DNA from: Flavobacteriales bacterium | GTDB taxonomy: Bacteria > Bacteroidota > Bacteroidia > Flavobacteriales_D > CAJJDF01 | Direction of reading: 5' to 3' | NCBI GenBank assembly: GCA_018609055.1 | Contig: JABAYJ010000009.1 | Span: 245,761-309,760, forward strand | Length of the DNA: 64,000 nucleotides | Shown: in pieces, positions 20,053 through 28,894 of the stretch | Position numbering within the stretch: the stretch's first letter is position 1 | Layout: the number at the start of each line of letters is the position of its first letter | Translations under genes and position numbers: made by a program | Notes under the pieces: generated by a model | What the model was told of the DNA's origin: nothing | Seen by the model: the letters and a program-made list of their open reading frames with translations, nothing else | Databases searched by the model: none

Positions 20053-20438
20053 ATGAAATCAACTAATTATATCCTGCTAGCTATTGTTTTGCTACTAGCA
20101 TCTTGAATATTGGCGATAAAATAATCGTTCGTATCGAAATAGAAGTAGACCGTAACATGGAATACATTCACATGAAAGACATGCGTGCTTCAGGGTTCGA
20201 ACCTATCAATGTTATTTCTAGATATAAATGGCAAGATGGTTTAGGTTATTATGAAAGTACAAAAGATGCTAGTACAGATTTCTTTATGGATTATTTACCA
20301 AGAGGAACTTATGTGTTCGAATATCCTTTGAGGGCTTCCCAAAAAGGAAATTTCTCAAACGGTATTACAAGTATTCAATGTATGTATACTCCAGAGTTTG
20401 GAAGTCATAGTGAAGGTATAAGAGTTGAGGTGAAGTAA
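20053..20438 (+). pseudogene. Remnant of a bacterial alpha-2-macroglobulin gene (large internal deletion)
   Basis: Two pieces of one gene remain. From the ATG at 20053 the frame reads MKSTNYILLAIVLLLAS and then TGA, a lipoprotein signal that stops exactly where the lipid Cys (TGT/TGC) should be. From 20103, in another frame, comes a C-terminal domain typical of bacterial alpha-2-macroglobulins: NIGDKIIVRIEIEVDR, MEYIHMKDMR, FEPINV, YKWQDGLGYYESTKDA, FFMDYLPRGTYVFEY and SEGIRVEVK. Full-length proteins are usually well over 1500 residues, so nearly all of the gene is missing. The junction falls in TCTTGAAT, consistent with deletion between a TTG in the Ser-Cys codons and a TTG-AAT before the last domain. 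A product could still start at TTG 20103, but it would lack an export signal. Confidence 0.82.
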
Positions 20439-20461
20439 TGTTTTTTTAGATGCTCGCTTTA

Positions 20462-20585
20462 GTTCTCGATACAATTTTATTTCCGCTATCGCTACAATAA
20501 AATCACTCGAACTGACAAACAAATATGGCTGTCAGTTCGAGTGATTTTTCACGAACTGGAGTGAGAGAAAAATTGTATTGAGAAC
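20462..20585. repeat. Nested inverted repeat (REP-like element)
   Basis: Outer arms 20462-20478 (GTTCTCGATACAATTTT) and 20569-20585 match as reverse complements with one mismatch. Inner arms 20501-20517 (AATCACTCGAACTGACA) and 20530-20546 are perfect over 17 bp. The left half carries CGCTATCGCTA. It fills the gap between the macroglobulin remnant and the convergent BNR-like gene. From memory, closely similar units occur between genes in many Flavobacteria, so it is probably a dispersed palindromic repeat. It may also end transcripts from both sides. Confidence 0.85.
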
Positions 20586-20592
20586 CTATTCA

Positions 20593-21642
20593 TCAATCAT
20601 CACCCAAAACCAACTTCCCAATCTTGTTATTTCCAGATAACCAAGCAGTGTTTTTATCTACAAATTGTATGGTGAAATATTTCTCTTCGGAAACATCTTT
20701 CCAGGTATTTCCTCCATCATTAGAATAGGAAACTCCTGTAAAACCTACTGCAAATATCTCTTGACCATTTGTACCAGGAACATATTGCACACAACTTTTG
20801 TAGTTTGGGTTTTCTCCAACAGCAAATAAATCCCAAGTTTTACCGCCATCTTTGGTAATTGCTTTGTTCGAATCATTTGCTAATGGTTTGGAGTAATCAC
20901 CACCCAGTACAATTCCATTGTTTTCGTCTGTAAAATCAATAGAATAAATTCCTTGGCTCCCTATTCCTTGAATTATTGGAGTAGAATTCTCAATCCAAGT
21001 ATTTCCATAATCTACCGATTTATAAACACTCGATTTTTTACCTCCAGAAGCCATCCAAACTGTTTTATCAATAATCTTTATGTTAGTATTACTAGCAGCA
21101 AAATAAGCTTCTCCTTCTTCAAATTTGGGTAAGTTTTCGCACGCTATTTTATTCCAAGTGATTCCTCCATCTTCTGTAATAATTATGGAAGGGCAATCTT
21201 CTGTTGGGTCACCAACTGCAATTCCATGAATTCCATCATCAAAGAATTGTAGCGCATCATAAAATGATTTTGGATGATTTTCCGAATAAACCAGTTCTGT
21301 TTTTTCTCCAGATATTTTATACAAAAGAGCAGGACTAACTATTGATAAAGCAAAAATATCTTTTCCATTAGTTGCAATGCTTCTGAAATTTGGAATGATA
21401 GAATCCTGATAGGTTAAAGATTGTTTCGACCAAGTAACTCCATTATCATTTGTGTATCCAATATCACCTCTGGAACCAGCATAAAAAATAGTAGAATCAT
21501 TAATTACTTGAATAGCTCTAATACTCGAACTATCAACAGTAAATTCTATTATAGAAACAGAATCCAACTCTCTTGGCTCGTAATTTTCCTTGCAAGAAAA
21601 TAAAAGTAAACCTGTAACTAGTATAAAAAGTAGTCTATTCAT
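20593..21642 (-). CDS. BNR/Ycf48-like beta-propeller lipoprotein
   Basis: A 349-residue lipoprotein (lipid Cys 17 in LLLFSC). The mature part has several sialidase-type Asp-box repeats of the form S-x-D-x-G-x-T-W: YTNDNGVTW, ITEDGGITW, KSVDYGNTW, ITKDGGKTW and YSNDGGNTW. These predict a six- or seven-bladed propeller at the periplasmic face or cell surface. Such proteins are often mislabelled as oxidoreductases or photosystem assembly factors. No catalytic residues are evident, and a binding or assembly role is more likely. Confidence 0.85.
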   Translation of the reverse strand: MNRLLFILVTGLLLFSCKENYEPRELDSVSIIEFTVDSSSIRAIQVINDSTIFYAGSRGDIGYTNDNGVTWSKQSLTYQDSIIPNFRSIATNGKDIFALSIVSPALLYKISGEKTELVYSENHPKSFYDALQFFDDGIHGIAVGDPTEDCPSIIITEDGGITWNKIACENLPKFEEGEAYFAASNTNIKIIDKTVWMASGGKKSSVYKSVDYGNTWIENSTPIIQGIGSQGIYSIDFTDENNGIVLGGDYSKPLANDSNKAITKDGGKTWDLFAVGENPNYKSCVQYVPGTNGQEIFAVGFTGVSYSNDGGNTWKDVSEEKYFTIQFVDKNTAWLSGNNKIGKLVLGDD

Positions 21643-21659
21643 AAGTAGTGTTTTTTAAA

Positions 21660-23414
21660 TTATCGTCTTCTTCTCTTTCGACTATATTCTCTGTATTTCT
21701 GATTAATATAATCATTCATTAAAGTGGAGAAAATAATATAATTACCCTCGATATAGTATACTTTGTCTAAGGTTATAGGTATATCAGAGTCAGCAATTTT
21801 AAAAATGAAATCAAAACAATTGTACTCTCTTTCATTTAGAGCTTTATCTTTTTTTGTTCCTCCCCAGTTTCTTTCCAAATCAAATTCTATGGTTACGCTA
21901 GTATCTTTCATGTAAGTATCTCTAAACCCTTTCAGGTTTTCAAAGTATTTTTTCTGAACCTCGTCAATGGTAATTATCTCTGAATTTTCGAAATAGTTAG
22001 GAAAATCATTAATTCGTACCCCAATGTTTTTAAGGTATTCATTAGTGTAATTACTCGGAGCTATTTTTAAAGTAAAATCCCACAAAAGTGAATCATCCTT
22101 TGATTTAAGGCATTTGATAAAATCATTTTCCAAATCAGAGATGTTGTCATATCCAATATGAGGTTTAATTATTTTAGCCTTTTTCAAACCATTTGTATCC
22201 AAATAATCAAAACCATTTTTATCAAAAACGGGTATTCTATTAAACTCAAAAGTTCCTGTATGAATAAATGTATTTTCAGTAAGTAAGTTACCATTTGCCT
22301 TTATAAGGTGATATTTTTCAGTCTCAATTTTAGCTCTATAACATCCATTATTAACAGAAACTATTTCTTCATAAATATAATCGGTTAGCATATTTCCTTT
22401 AAAATCTATTAACCCATATTTATTTCCTTTTTTAGCAACAATAGTAGTTAAGTCATCTGTAATTTCATTATTCTGGAAACTAAGACTATCATATTCAAAA
22501 TCAAGAATTACTGTGTTGTCAATGTTTATTAATCCATATTTACCATTCTTTTTAACTATAAAATGGTTGTTGTCTCTTTGGTTAATCGATTGATATTCAA
22601 ATGGTATTATAGTGTTTGAGTTTTTAAAATTATAAACTCCATATGTATCATTTGTATCACAAATTGCAAAAATAGATACTTCCTCAAATTTTTTCAGTTT
22701 TGTTTTATCCAAAACAAAGTATTTAGAAAAACCTGGATACAAAGAGTAAATATTCTTTATGTTTTCTTTATAGATAAAACCTTCGGTCATGTTGTAAAGT
22801 GAATAAAGATCTTGTTTTTTAAGTATTATGGTCTTGTGGTCATCATTTATAGTTGATATTCTTTCGTAAGTAGGTTCAAAAAGAAGTTTTCCTGAATAAT
22901 CTAACAATCCAAGTAAAGCATCTTTATGAAGAGTTATACCAAATTTTTCTTCCCTTAAATAAGAGTATTCTAATGGTAATACTATGTTGTTTTTTGTGTC
23001 AATTATTCCATGCTCATTTTCTTCTGTAGCTACATCAAACCAATCTTTTCTTTGATCGATTGTTGATAGTGAATAATGGACGCAAGGAATTAATATTTCG
23101 CCATATTTATTTATTACACCTAGCTTGTCATCTTTTCTTATATAATATAGCTTCCCATCACCTCTGTATGGAATATAAATTTTATCATAAATAGGATTTA
23201 CAACAATTTTCTCATTGTACTTTAATCCATATTTATTTTCTTCTTTAAAAACTCCTTCGTCTAATTCTTCTTCTCTTGCAGCTACACTAATCTTTTCAAC
23301 ATCAGTATAAACGTCCATTATCTCAGTTGGTGGTTCAGGAGTTTCTATAATTTGGGCAGTTAAGTTTAATGCTGATAAACAAAAAGCTAAGAGTATAAAT
23401 AAAGAGTATTTCAT
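21660..23414 (-). CDS. WG repeat-containing protein
   Basis: A 584-residue exported protein with a signal peptide (1-20, LSALNLTAQ). Residues about 55-400 consist of WG-type repeats (KYGLKYNEKIVV, KLGVINKYGEILIP, LLGLLDYSGKLLF, KYGLINIDNTVIL, KYGLIDFKGNML), each about 25-45 residues. A C-terminal region (about 430-580) has no recognised domain and ends in a basic RKRRRR tail. WG repeats probably mediate binding, but no specific function is known. It is divergent from alaS, with a -7-like element at 23447-23454. Confidence 0.85.
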   Translation of the reverse strand: MKYSLFILLAFCLSALNLTAQIIETPEPPTEIMDVYTDVEKISVAAREEELDEGVFKEENKYGLKYNEKIVVNPIYDKIYIPYRGDGKLYYIRKDDKLGVINKYGEILIPCVHYSLSTIDQRKDWFDVATEENEHGIIDTKNNIVLPLEYSYLREEKFGITLHKDALLGLLDYSGKLLFEPTYERISTINDDHKTIILKKQDLYSLYNMTEGFIYKENIKNIYSLYPGFSKYFVLDKTKLKKFEEVSIFAICDTNDTYGVYNFKNSNTIIPFEYQSINQRDNNHFIVKKNGKYGLINIDNTVILDFEYDSLSFQNNEITDDLTTIVAKKGNKYGLIDFKGNMLTDYIYEEIVSVNNGCYRAKIETEKYHLIKANGNLLTENTFIHTGTFEFNRIPVFDKNGFDYLDTNGLKKAKIIKPHIGYDNISDLENDFIKCLKSKDDSLLWDFTLKIAPSNYTNEYLKNIGVRINDFPNYFENSEIITIDEVQKKYFENLKGFRDTYMKDTSVTIEFDLERNWGGTKKDKALNEREYNCFDFIFKIADSDIPITLDKVYYIEGNYIIFSTLMNDYINQKYREYSRKRRRR

Positions 23415-23446
23415 AAAGTAAGATAGAAAGAATAAATGTTCGAGCT

Positions 23447-23454
23447 CAAATTTA
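23447..23454 (-). promoter_or_regulatory. -7 promoter element of the WG-repeat gene
   Basis: On the minus strand this reads TAAATTTG, matching TAnnTTTG, 33 bp before the ATG at 23414. It lies only 11 bp from the alaS -7 element on the other strand. Confidence 0.5.
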
Positions 23455-23465
23455 GTGAATTATCC

Positions 23466-23473
23466 TAAATTTG
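23466..23473 (+). promoter_or_regulatory. -7 promoter element of alaS
   Basis: TAAATTTG matches TAnnTTTG and lies 23 bp before the alaS ATG. A clear -33 TTG at the usual spacing is not seen. Confidence 0.55.
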
Positions 23474-23496
23474 TACTTTACAATTAAATATCTAGA

Positions 23497-26127
23497 ATGA
23501 CCTCAAAAGAAATACGCCAGCAATACAAAGATTTTTTTGCTTCAAAAGGACATAAAGTTGTTGATTCAGCCCCAATTGTGGTAAAGAATGATCCAACTTT
23601 GATGTTTAATAATGCCGGAATGAATCAGTTTAAAGATTTGTTTTTGGGAAACAAAGAAATTAAAGATGCCCGTGTTACAAATTCTCAAAAATGTTTGAGA
23701 GTATCTGGAAAGCATAATGATTTGGAGGAAGTAGGAGTAGATACTTACCACCACACTATGTTCGAGATGTTGGGTAATTGGTCGTTTGGAGATTATTTTA
23801 AGAAAGAAGCAATTGAGTGGGCTTGGGAATTATTGACTGAGGTATACAAATTGGATAAAGACAGATTGTACGTAACTGTTTTTGAAGGAGACAAAAAAGA
23901 TGGTACAGGATTGGACCAAGAAGCTAAAGACATTTGGAGCAATATTATTGATGCGGATAAAATTATATTAGCCGATAAAAAAGATAATTTTTGGGAAATG
24001 GGAGAAGTTGGACCTTGTGGGCCATGCTCCGAGATTCATGTAGATTTAAGAGACCAAGAAGAGATTGATAAAGTAGGAGGAAGGGAGCTTGTAAATGAAG
24101 ATCATCCGCAGGTAGTAGAGATTTGGAATTTGGTATTTATGCAATATAACCGAATAAAAGATGGTTCATTGCATCCACTTCCTGATAAGCATGTAGACAC
24201 AGGAATGGGATTCGAGAGATTGGTCATGGCAATGCAAGGCAAAAAATCGAATTACGATACTGATGTATTTTCTCAATTGATTAAGGAAATTGAAAAAATA
24301 TCTGGAAAGAAATACAAAGAAGGAGAAGATCACCCAGAAGAGCAAACTAAAACGAATATTGCAATACGAGTAATTGCAGATCACATCAGAACTTTGGCTT
24401 TTGCAATTGCAGATGGTCAGTTACCATCAAATACTGGTGCTGGTTATGTAATTAGAAGAATTTTAAGAAGAGCTGTACGATACGGATATCAAGTTTTGGA
24501 TTTAAAAGAACCATTTTTTCACAAGTTGGTTGATGTGTTGGCAAAGGAAATGGGAGATGCATTTCCAGAACTTAATTCACAAAAAGAACTCTGCGCTAAA
24601 GTGATAAAAGAAGAAGAAATTTCTTTTTACAGAACTTTAGAGCAAGGGATTAGACGTTTAGATTCTAGAATGAAATTAGTGACACAAGGATGGACACTTA
24701 GTGGAGACTTTATTTTTCAATTATTTGATACGTTTGGATTTCCTTTTGATTTAACTGCTTTGATTGCTCGTGAGAATGGTTTTAAAGTTGATGAAAAAGG
24801 ATTTGAAGCTTGTCTTCAAGAACAAAAACAAAGAAGTAAAAAAGCCAGTAAAGTGGATACTTCGGATTGGATTGTACTTAAAGAAGACGACAAAGAAGAA
24901 TTTATAGGATACGATACAATTGACACCAGTGTTTATATTACTCGTTACCGAAAAGTAAAAGCTAAGAACAAAGAGTTTTACCAATTGGTATTTAATTTCA
25001 CTCCTTTCTATGCTGAGGGTGGAGGGCAAGTTGGAGATACAGGATTTATTGAATCCGAAAAAGAGAAAGTGTTTATTACAAACACTAAAAGAGAAGATGG
25101 ACTTATTTTACATTATGTAGATAAATTACCAGAGTATTCTACTTTGATTTTTCATGCAGTTGTAAATGCTGAGAGAAGGGAATTGATAGCAATTAATCAT
25201 TCGGCAACTCATTTATTGCATGGAGTATTACAGGATGTATTAGGAGACCATGTGGAGCAAAAAGGATCTTTGGTTAATGAGAAATATTTGAGATTTGATT
25301 TTTCACATTTTACTAAAGTTACAGATGAGCAATTGAATATGATTGAAATGATTGTGAATAACAGAATTCGAAGAAATTTAATCCTGAATGAGAAGCGCAA
25401 TGTTCCAATGAAAAAAGCACAAGAGTTAGGTGCAAAAGCTTTGTTTGGAGAGAAGTATGGAGATTTGGTAAGGGTAATTCAGTTTGGAGATTCCATTGAA
25501 TTGTGTGGAGGAATCCATGTTTCTTCTACAGGAAAAATTGGTTTGTTCAAGATAACTTCTGAAAGCTCTACAGCAGCAGGAATCAGAAGAATAGAGGCTA
25601 TAACCTATGAAACGGCAGACAAGTATGTAAATGAAAAATTAGAAATAGTTTCTAATTTGAACACCTTATTAAAATTGCCAGAAAATTTAGGAAAAGCTGT
25701 AGAAGAATTACTTCAAAAAAACAGTACACAAGCTAAAGAAATAGAGAAACTAAAAGCCGAAAAAGCTGGAGGATTAAAAGACGAATTAAAGAAAGAAATT
25801 ACCGAAGTAAACGGAATTAATTTCTTGGCTAAAAAAGTAGATTTAGATCCTCAAGGAATTAAAACTATTGCTTTTCAATTGAAAGGAGAAATGGATAATT
25901 TGTTTTTGGTTCTGTGTAATGAGGCTAATGGAAAAGCAAATATTACTATTTTGGTATCGGACGAATTATCAAAATCTAAAGACCTACACGCAGGAAATAT
26001 AGTTCGAACACTTGCCAAAGAAATCAATGGTGGAGGAGGAGGACAACCTTTCTTTGCTTCAGCAGGAGGAAGTAATCCTGGAGGAATTGATAAGGTGTTG
26101 GAATTGGCGAAAGGATATATTTCTTAA
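23497..26127 (+). CDS. alaS: Alanine--tRNA ligase
   Basis: Charges tRNA-Ala with alanine in the cytoplasm and hydrolyses mischarged Ser/Gly-tRNA. It has 876 residues, full length. The class II catalytic core is N-terminal (PTLMFNNAGMNQFKD, RVTNSQKC, then the GPCGPCSEIH segment). The editing domain carries zinc ligands H568 and H572 (HSATHLLH) and C670/H674 (CGGIH). The C-terminal DHHA1 domain ends with the glycine-rich GGGGGQPFFASAGGSNPGGI. It is a single gene with its own promoter element. Confidence 0.99.
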   Translation: MTSKEIRQQYKDFFASKGHKVVDSAPIVVKNDPTLMFNNAGMNQFKDLFLGNKEIKDARVTNSQKCLRVSGKHNDLEEVGVDTYHHTMFEMLGNWSFGDYFKKEAIEWAWELLTEVYKLDKDRLYVTVFEGDKKDGTGLDQEAKDIWSNIIDADKIILADKKDNFWEMGEVGPCGPCSEIHVDLRDQEEIDKVGGRELVNEDHPQVVEIWNLVFMQYNRIKDGSLHPLPDKHVDTGMGFERLVMAMQGKKSNYDTDVFSQLIKEIEKISGKKYKEGEDHPEEQTKTNIAIRVIADHIRTLAFAIADGQLPSNTGAGYVIRRILRRAVRYGYQVLDLKEPFFHKLVDVLAKEMGDAFPELNSQKELCAKVIKEEEISFYRTLEQGIRRLDSRMKLVTQGWTLSGDFIFQLFDTFGFPFDLTALIARENGFKVDEKGFEACLQEQKQRSKKASKVDTSDWIVLKEDDKEEFIGYDTIDTSVYITRYRKVKAKNKEFYQLVFNFTPFYAEGGGQVGDTGFIESEKEKVFITNTKREDGLILHYVDKLPEYSTLIFHAVVNAERRELIAINHSATHLLHGVLQDVLGDHVEQKGSLVNEKYLRFDFSHFTKVTDEQLNMIEMIVNNRIRRNLILNEKRNVPMKKAQELGAKALFGEKYGDLVRVIQFGDSIELCGGIHVSSTGKIGLFKITSESSTAAGIRRIEAITYETADKYVNEKLEIVSNLNTLLKLPENLGKAVEELLQKNSTQAKEIEKLKAEKAGGLKDELKKEITEVNGINFLAKKVDLDPQGIKTIAFQLKGEMDNLFLVLCNEANGKANITILVSDELSKSKDLHAGNIVRTLAKEINGGGGGQPFFASAGGSNPGGIDKVLELAKGYIS

Positions 26128-26211
26128 TTTCAATGTTAACAACCCAAACTCAACCAATTTAAGTAAAGCCACATTTCTTCGTATAATTAGTAAACCAAAA
26201 AACTAATATCT

Positions 26212-26586
26212 ATGAAAAATGTAAAAATGGTAATCCGAATCCTTTTAGGATTGGGAATGATTGTATTTGGACTTAATAAATTCTTGGAGTTTATGCCAAT
26301 GCCTGAAGTAAGTCCTGAAATGGGTGCTTGGATGGGTGCAATAATGGCAACTGGCTTTGTTATGAAACTAGTAGCAGTAATTGAAATCGTAACAGGTCTA
26401 CTAATTTTGATTAATAAGTATGTGCCTTTAGCTCTTATTGTTCTTTTACCGGTAATGGTAATAGCTTTTCTTTCTCACTTAGTTCTTGATCCAATAGGAG
26501 TTCCTGGTTCAGCTGTCTTCTTATTCTTTATTGTTTTATTAATGATATGGAATAAAGCTAGTTATAAGGATGTATTGAAAGCATAA
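26212..26586 (+). CDS. DoxX-like family membrane protein
   Basis: A 124-residue membrane protein with four hydrophobic helices (about 5-22, 42-66, 70-90, 95-112). The N-terminal RILLGLGMIVFGLNKF matches the DoxX family start, where a Gly-rich helix leads to an N/F-K-F motif. Members are poorly characterised, and some have been linked to redox or quinone processes. It is followed by a good terminator, so it is probably expressed alone. Confidence 0.82.
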   Translation: MKNVKMVIRILLGLGMIVFGLNKFLEFMPMPEVSPEMGAWMGAIMATGFVMKLVAVIEIVTGLLILINKYVPLALIVLLPVMVIAFLSHLVLDPIGVPGSAVFLFFIVLLMIWNKASYKDVLKA

Positions 26587-26604
26587 TAAATTCTAATTAA
26601 TTTT

Positions 26605-26634
26605 AACCATCAAGTTTTACTTGATGGTTTTTTT
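26605..26634 (+). terminator. Intrinsic terminator, shared with the convergent gene end
   Basis: AACCATCAAGT (26605-26615) pairs with ACTTGATGGTT (26619-26629) over a 3-nt loop and is followed by T. The stop codon of the minus-strand gene (26617) lies inside the hairpin. Confidence 0.92.
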
Positions 26635-27519
26635 GTGCAATTTTTTCTCTTCTCTAGTAATTCTCTTTTGTTCAGTTTTGTTTTTATTTTCAATGATGTA
26701 ATAGATAGTAAATCCAATTAGAAACCCAAGAATAATCGAGTTTGCAATCCAATGTTCAAAAGGATGAACCCAAATTTCTTTAAACATATCCCACCTTCCA
26801 GTGACTTCAACAAAATTCCAGAAAATAATTACGGTAGGAATTGCATAACGGATAGCATAATCAAATTTCTTTATTTTGATAAGTTTAAGAAATAAGAAAG
26901 CTGACCAAAACAAAGAACCAAAAGCTACAAAATATGTAAGAGGGTGTCTGTCACCAGCAATGTCTTTATCATAGACTAAAAGGAGAACGATATAGAAAGT
27001 CCAAAGAATTATGATTGTTTCTATGAAGGTAATCCCTGCCCAAAATTTTTCTTGAGATTTTACTTTCGTCATTTCCATTTTACCCAGTTTTTGGAACCAT
27101 TGAAAAAATGTACAGCTAGATTGCTTGAAGAAGAATAGAATTAAAATAGTAGATAGTAATCTAACAGAAGACATCATAACTATATACTCAGGTTTAGTTG
27201 CTATTTCTCCATTTTCGATTAAGGGTGCAACTCCAAGTTTTTCTGCAATCCATACAAATGAAAACTCCACCCAACCTGTCCAAATTAAGATTCCTGCAAT
27301 TAATCCTAGAAGAGTTGATGTAAGTGGTTTCTCATTTTTTCTAATTCCAATGAATAATAAAAACAAACCTGTAAACCCTAAAATTGCAGCTCCTAAGAAT
27401 TTATGTTCAGGAATTAATTTTTCATTTAAAACCATAAGTGCATGTCCTAAGGGTATGAATAGTAACACTATAATGAAGGAAAGTGTTCCTGTTCTAAATG
27501 ATTTTGATGTAATTTGCAT
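26617..27519 (-). CDS. Polytopic membrane protein, unknown function
   Basis: A 300-residue integral membrane protein with about eight or nine hydrophobic helices (for example 13-31, 43-58, 66-84, 112-130, 163-185, 199-213, 228-240, 262-279). A short, highly basic cytoplasmic tail rich in Lys and Arg follows (from ENKNKTEQK). I do not recognise a family. The start is the first ATG. The stop codon sits in the hairpin that also terminates the convergent DoxX-like gene. Confidence 0.75.
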   Translation of the reverse strand: MQITSKSFRTGTLSFIIVLLFIPLGHALMVLNEKLIPEHKFLGAAILGFTGLFLLFIGIRKNEKPLTSTLLGLIAGILIWTGWVEFSFVWIAEKLGVAPLIENGEIATKPEYIVMMSSVRLLSTILILFFFKQSSCTFFQWFQKLGKMEMTKVKSQEKFWAGITFIETIIILWTFYIVLLLVYDKDIAGDRHPLTYFVAFGSLFWSAFLFLKLIKIKKFDYAIRYAIPTVIIFWNFVEVTGRWDMFKEIWVHPFEHWIANSIILGFLIGFTIYYIIENKNKTEQKRITREEKKLHKKTIK

Positions 27520-27660
27520 GATTTGTTATTAAGAATGATTCTAAACAAATGTGCTGCTATTTATATTTATTCCAAATAAGGAGACGGAAAGTTTCTCGAA
27601 ATTTTGGACATAATTATCCTAAGGTTTAAATTATGGACGATAAAATTGAAAGATTAAATA

Positions 27661-27957
27661 TTACAATTCAAACTTCCTTTCCATGCTCCAAGCCTCTGGC
27701 TTAGCGCAAAAAAGTGGTTTCACTGTTTTCCATACTTTAAGAAATAATTCAGAGTCTCTGTAAGCTTCCAAATTATCTTCCGATTGCCAGTAACTGTATG
27801 TCATTACAACATTTGAATAACGTCCTTTTTCTTGTAATAACTCTAGCTTTTCGCAACCTTCCATTCCCTTAATTAGCTCCATATGAGCTTCATAAATTGA
27901 TTTGAATTCATCAATTTTATCAGGGTGGATAGTAAGTTTTACAATTCGTATTAGCAT
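27661..27957 (-). CDS. Antibiotic biosynthesis monooxygenase (ABM) domain protein
   Basis: A 98-residue ferredoxin-like alpha/beta barrel protein of the ABM superfamily. It shows the early LTIHPDKIDEFKSIYEAH strand-helix, then CEKLELLQEKG and MTYSYWQSEDNLEAYRDSELF. Members include haem-degrading and quinol monooxygenases, but many have unknown substrates. Its start lies 6 bp after the stop of the SAM hydrolase gene, so the two are co-transcribed. Confidence 0.83.
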   Translation of the reverse strand: MLIRIVKLTIHPDKIDEFKSIYEAHMELIKGMEGCEKLELLQEKGRYSNVVMTYSYWQSEDNLEAYRDSELFLKVWKTVKPLFCAKPEAWSMERKFEL

Positions 27958-27963
27958 GTTGGT

Positions 27964-28761
27964 TTAAGTAAAAGTTACTGTAACTATTTCATTTAGTCCA
28001 AGTCCAAGTAGGTTGGTAGCACTTCCTCCATAACCTTCAACTCCTCTATTTACAGAAATCTCTAGATCATTATTGGTATTAAATAATGCTAGCTTTTCCC
28101 CTTCGTGAACTACAGCCGAATAGGAGGTGTGTAGTTTTTTAATATCGTAATTTCTGAACTCAATAGAAAAAGGTCTGTTTTTACCTATTTCAGCAAATAC
28201 TTGTTTAGAGATATTGGTGATTGCATTCCCATACGAATCGATATGTATAACTGTTCCTCTAATGAATTTTTCTTGAGTAGTAGGTCTTGGATTTTGGTAT
28301 GATTTTATTCCTTTTATTCTCACCCCAATTATTTCTGGAGTTCCTCCACGAGCAATGTGGCAGGCAGCTTTAGCAAAAATGTCTTTAGTAGGAAATGTCA
28401 ATACGTTTGCATTAATATCAATTCTTAATTCAAATAAATTTTCTGGAGGATAATCGTAAATTAAAGAAAACAAGCCATTATCTGCACCAATAAAGTAATG
28501 GCCTTTGTATTCCATTATTATTGGTAAAGTCTTTGCGTTTATTTCAGAATCTACCCCAACAATATGAATGGTACCTTTTGGAAAAGTTTCGAAACTTTTT
28601 CGCAAAATGTAGGCAGCATTTCTTACATCAAAAATAGGAATGTGGTTAGATATATCAACCAAAGTAACTTTTTCGCCCAATTCGCTCAGGACACTACCTT
28701 TTACGGCAGAGACATAGTAGTCTTTGTCGCCAAAATCAGTAGTAAGAGTTATAATCGCCAT
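27964..28761 (-). CDS. SAM hydrolase (DUF62, SAM hydroxide adenosyltransferase family)
   Basis: A 265-residue protein of the DUF62 family. Family members without the halide-binding features of fluorinases and chlorinases hydrolyse S-adenosylmethionine to adenosine and methionine. Visible motifs are the N-terminal ITLTTDFGDKDYYV, the VDISNHIP segment, HIVGVDSEIN, a GADNGLFSL loop and the late IDSYGNAITNI of the C-terminal beta-barrel. The biological purpose of SAM hydrolysis in these bacteria is not settled. It is first in a two-gene unit with the ABM protein. Confidence 0.88.
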   Translation of the reverse strand: MAIITLTTDFGDKDYYVSAVKGSVLSELGEKVTLVDISNHIPIFDVRNAAYILRKSFETFPKGTIHIVGVDSEINAKTLPIIMEYKGHYFIGADNGLFSLIYDYPPENLFELRIDINANVLTFPTKDIFAKAACHIARGGTPEIIGVRIKGIKSYQNPRPTTQEKFIRGTVIHIDSYGNAITNISKQVFAEIGKNRPFSIEFRNYDIKKLHTSYSAVVHEGEKLALFNTNNDLEISVNRGVEGYGGSATNLLGLGLNEIVTVTFT

Positions 28762-28801
28762 GAACTGGAGTTATTGATATAAATGTTGTTTCTTTATGTA
28801 T

Positions 28802-28809
28802 CAAAATTA
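28802..28809 (-). promoter_or_regulatory. -7 promoter element of the SAM hydrolase gene
   Basis: On the minus strand it reads TAATTTTG (TAnnTTTG), 41 bp before the ATG at 28761. Confidence 0.5.
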
Positions 28810-28894
28810 AGAATTAAAAACAGGTTTCGATTATTTTTAATTGAAATTATTTATATTTAATCAATTAAGATATTAATAAATAAAAATTGCGCAT

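Noticed and set aside
26012..26206. Frame crossing the alaS stop
   Set aside because: Shares most of its length with alaS in another frame and has no start context or domain.
27125..27532. 135-residue frame on the plus strand
   Set aside because: It lies fully antisense to the polytopic membrane protein gene, which has a clear hydrophobic pattern. The antisense frame has no domain, and its codon pattern is that of a shadow.
27964..28761. DUF62 protein as a SAM-dependent halogenase
   Set aside because: The family is named after rare fluorinases, but most members are SAM hydrolases. I see nothing that favours halide use.
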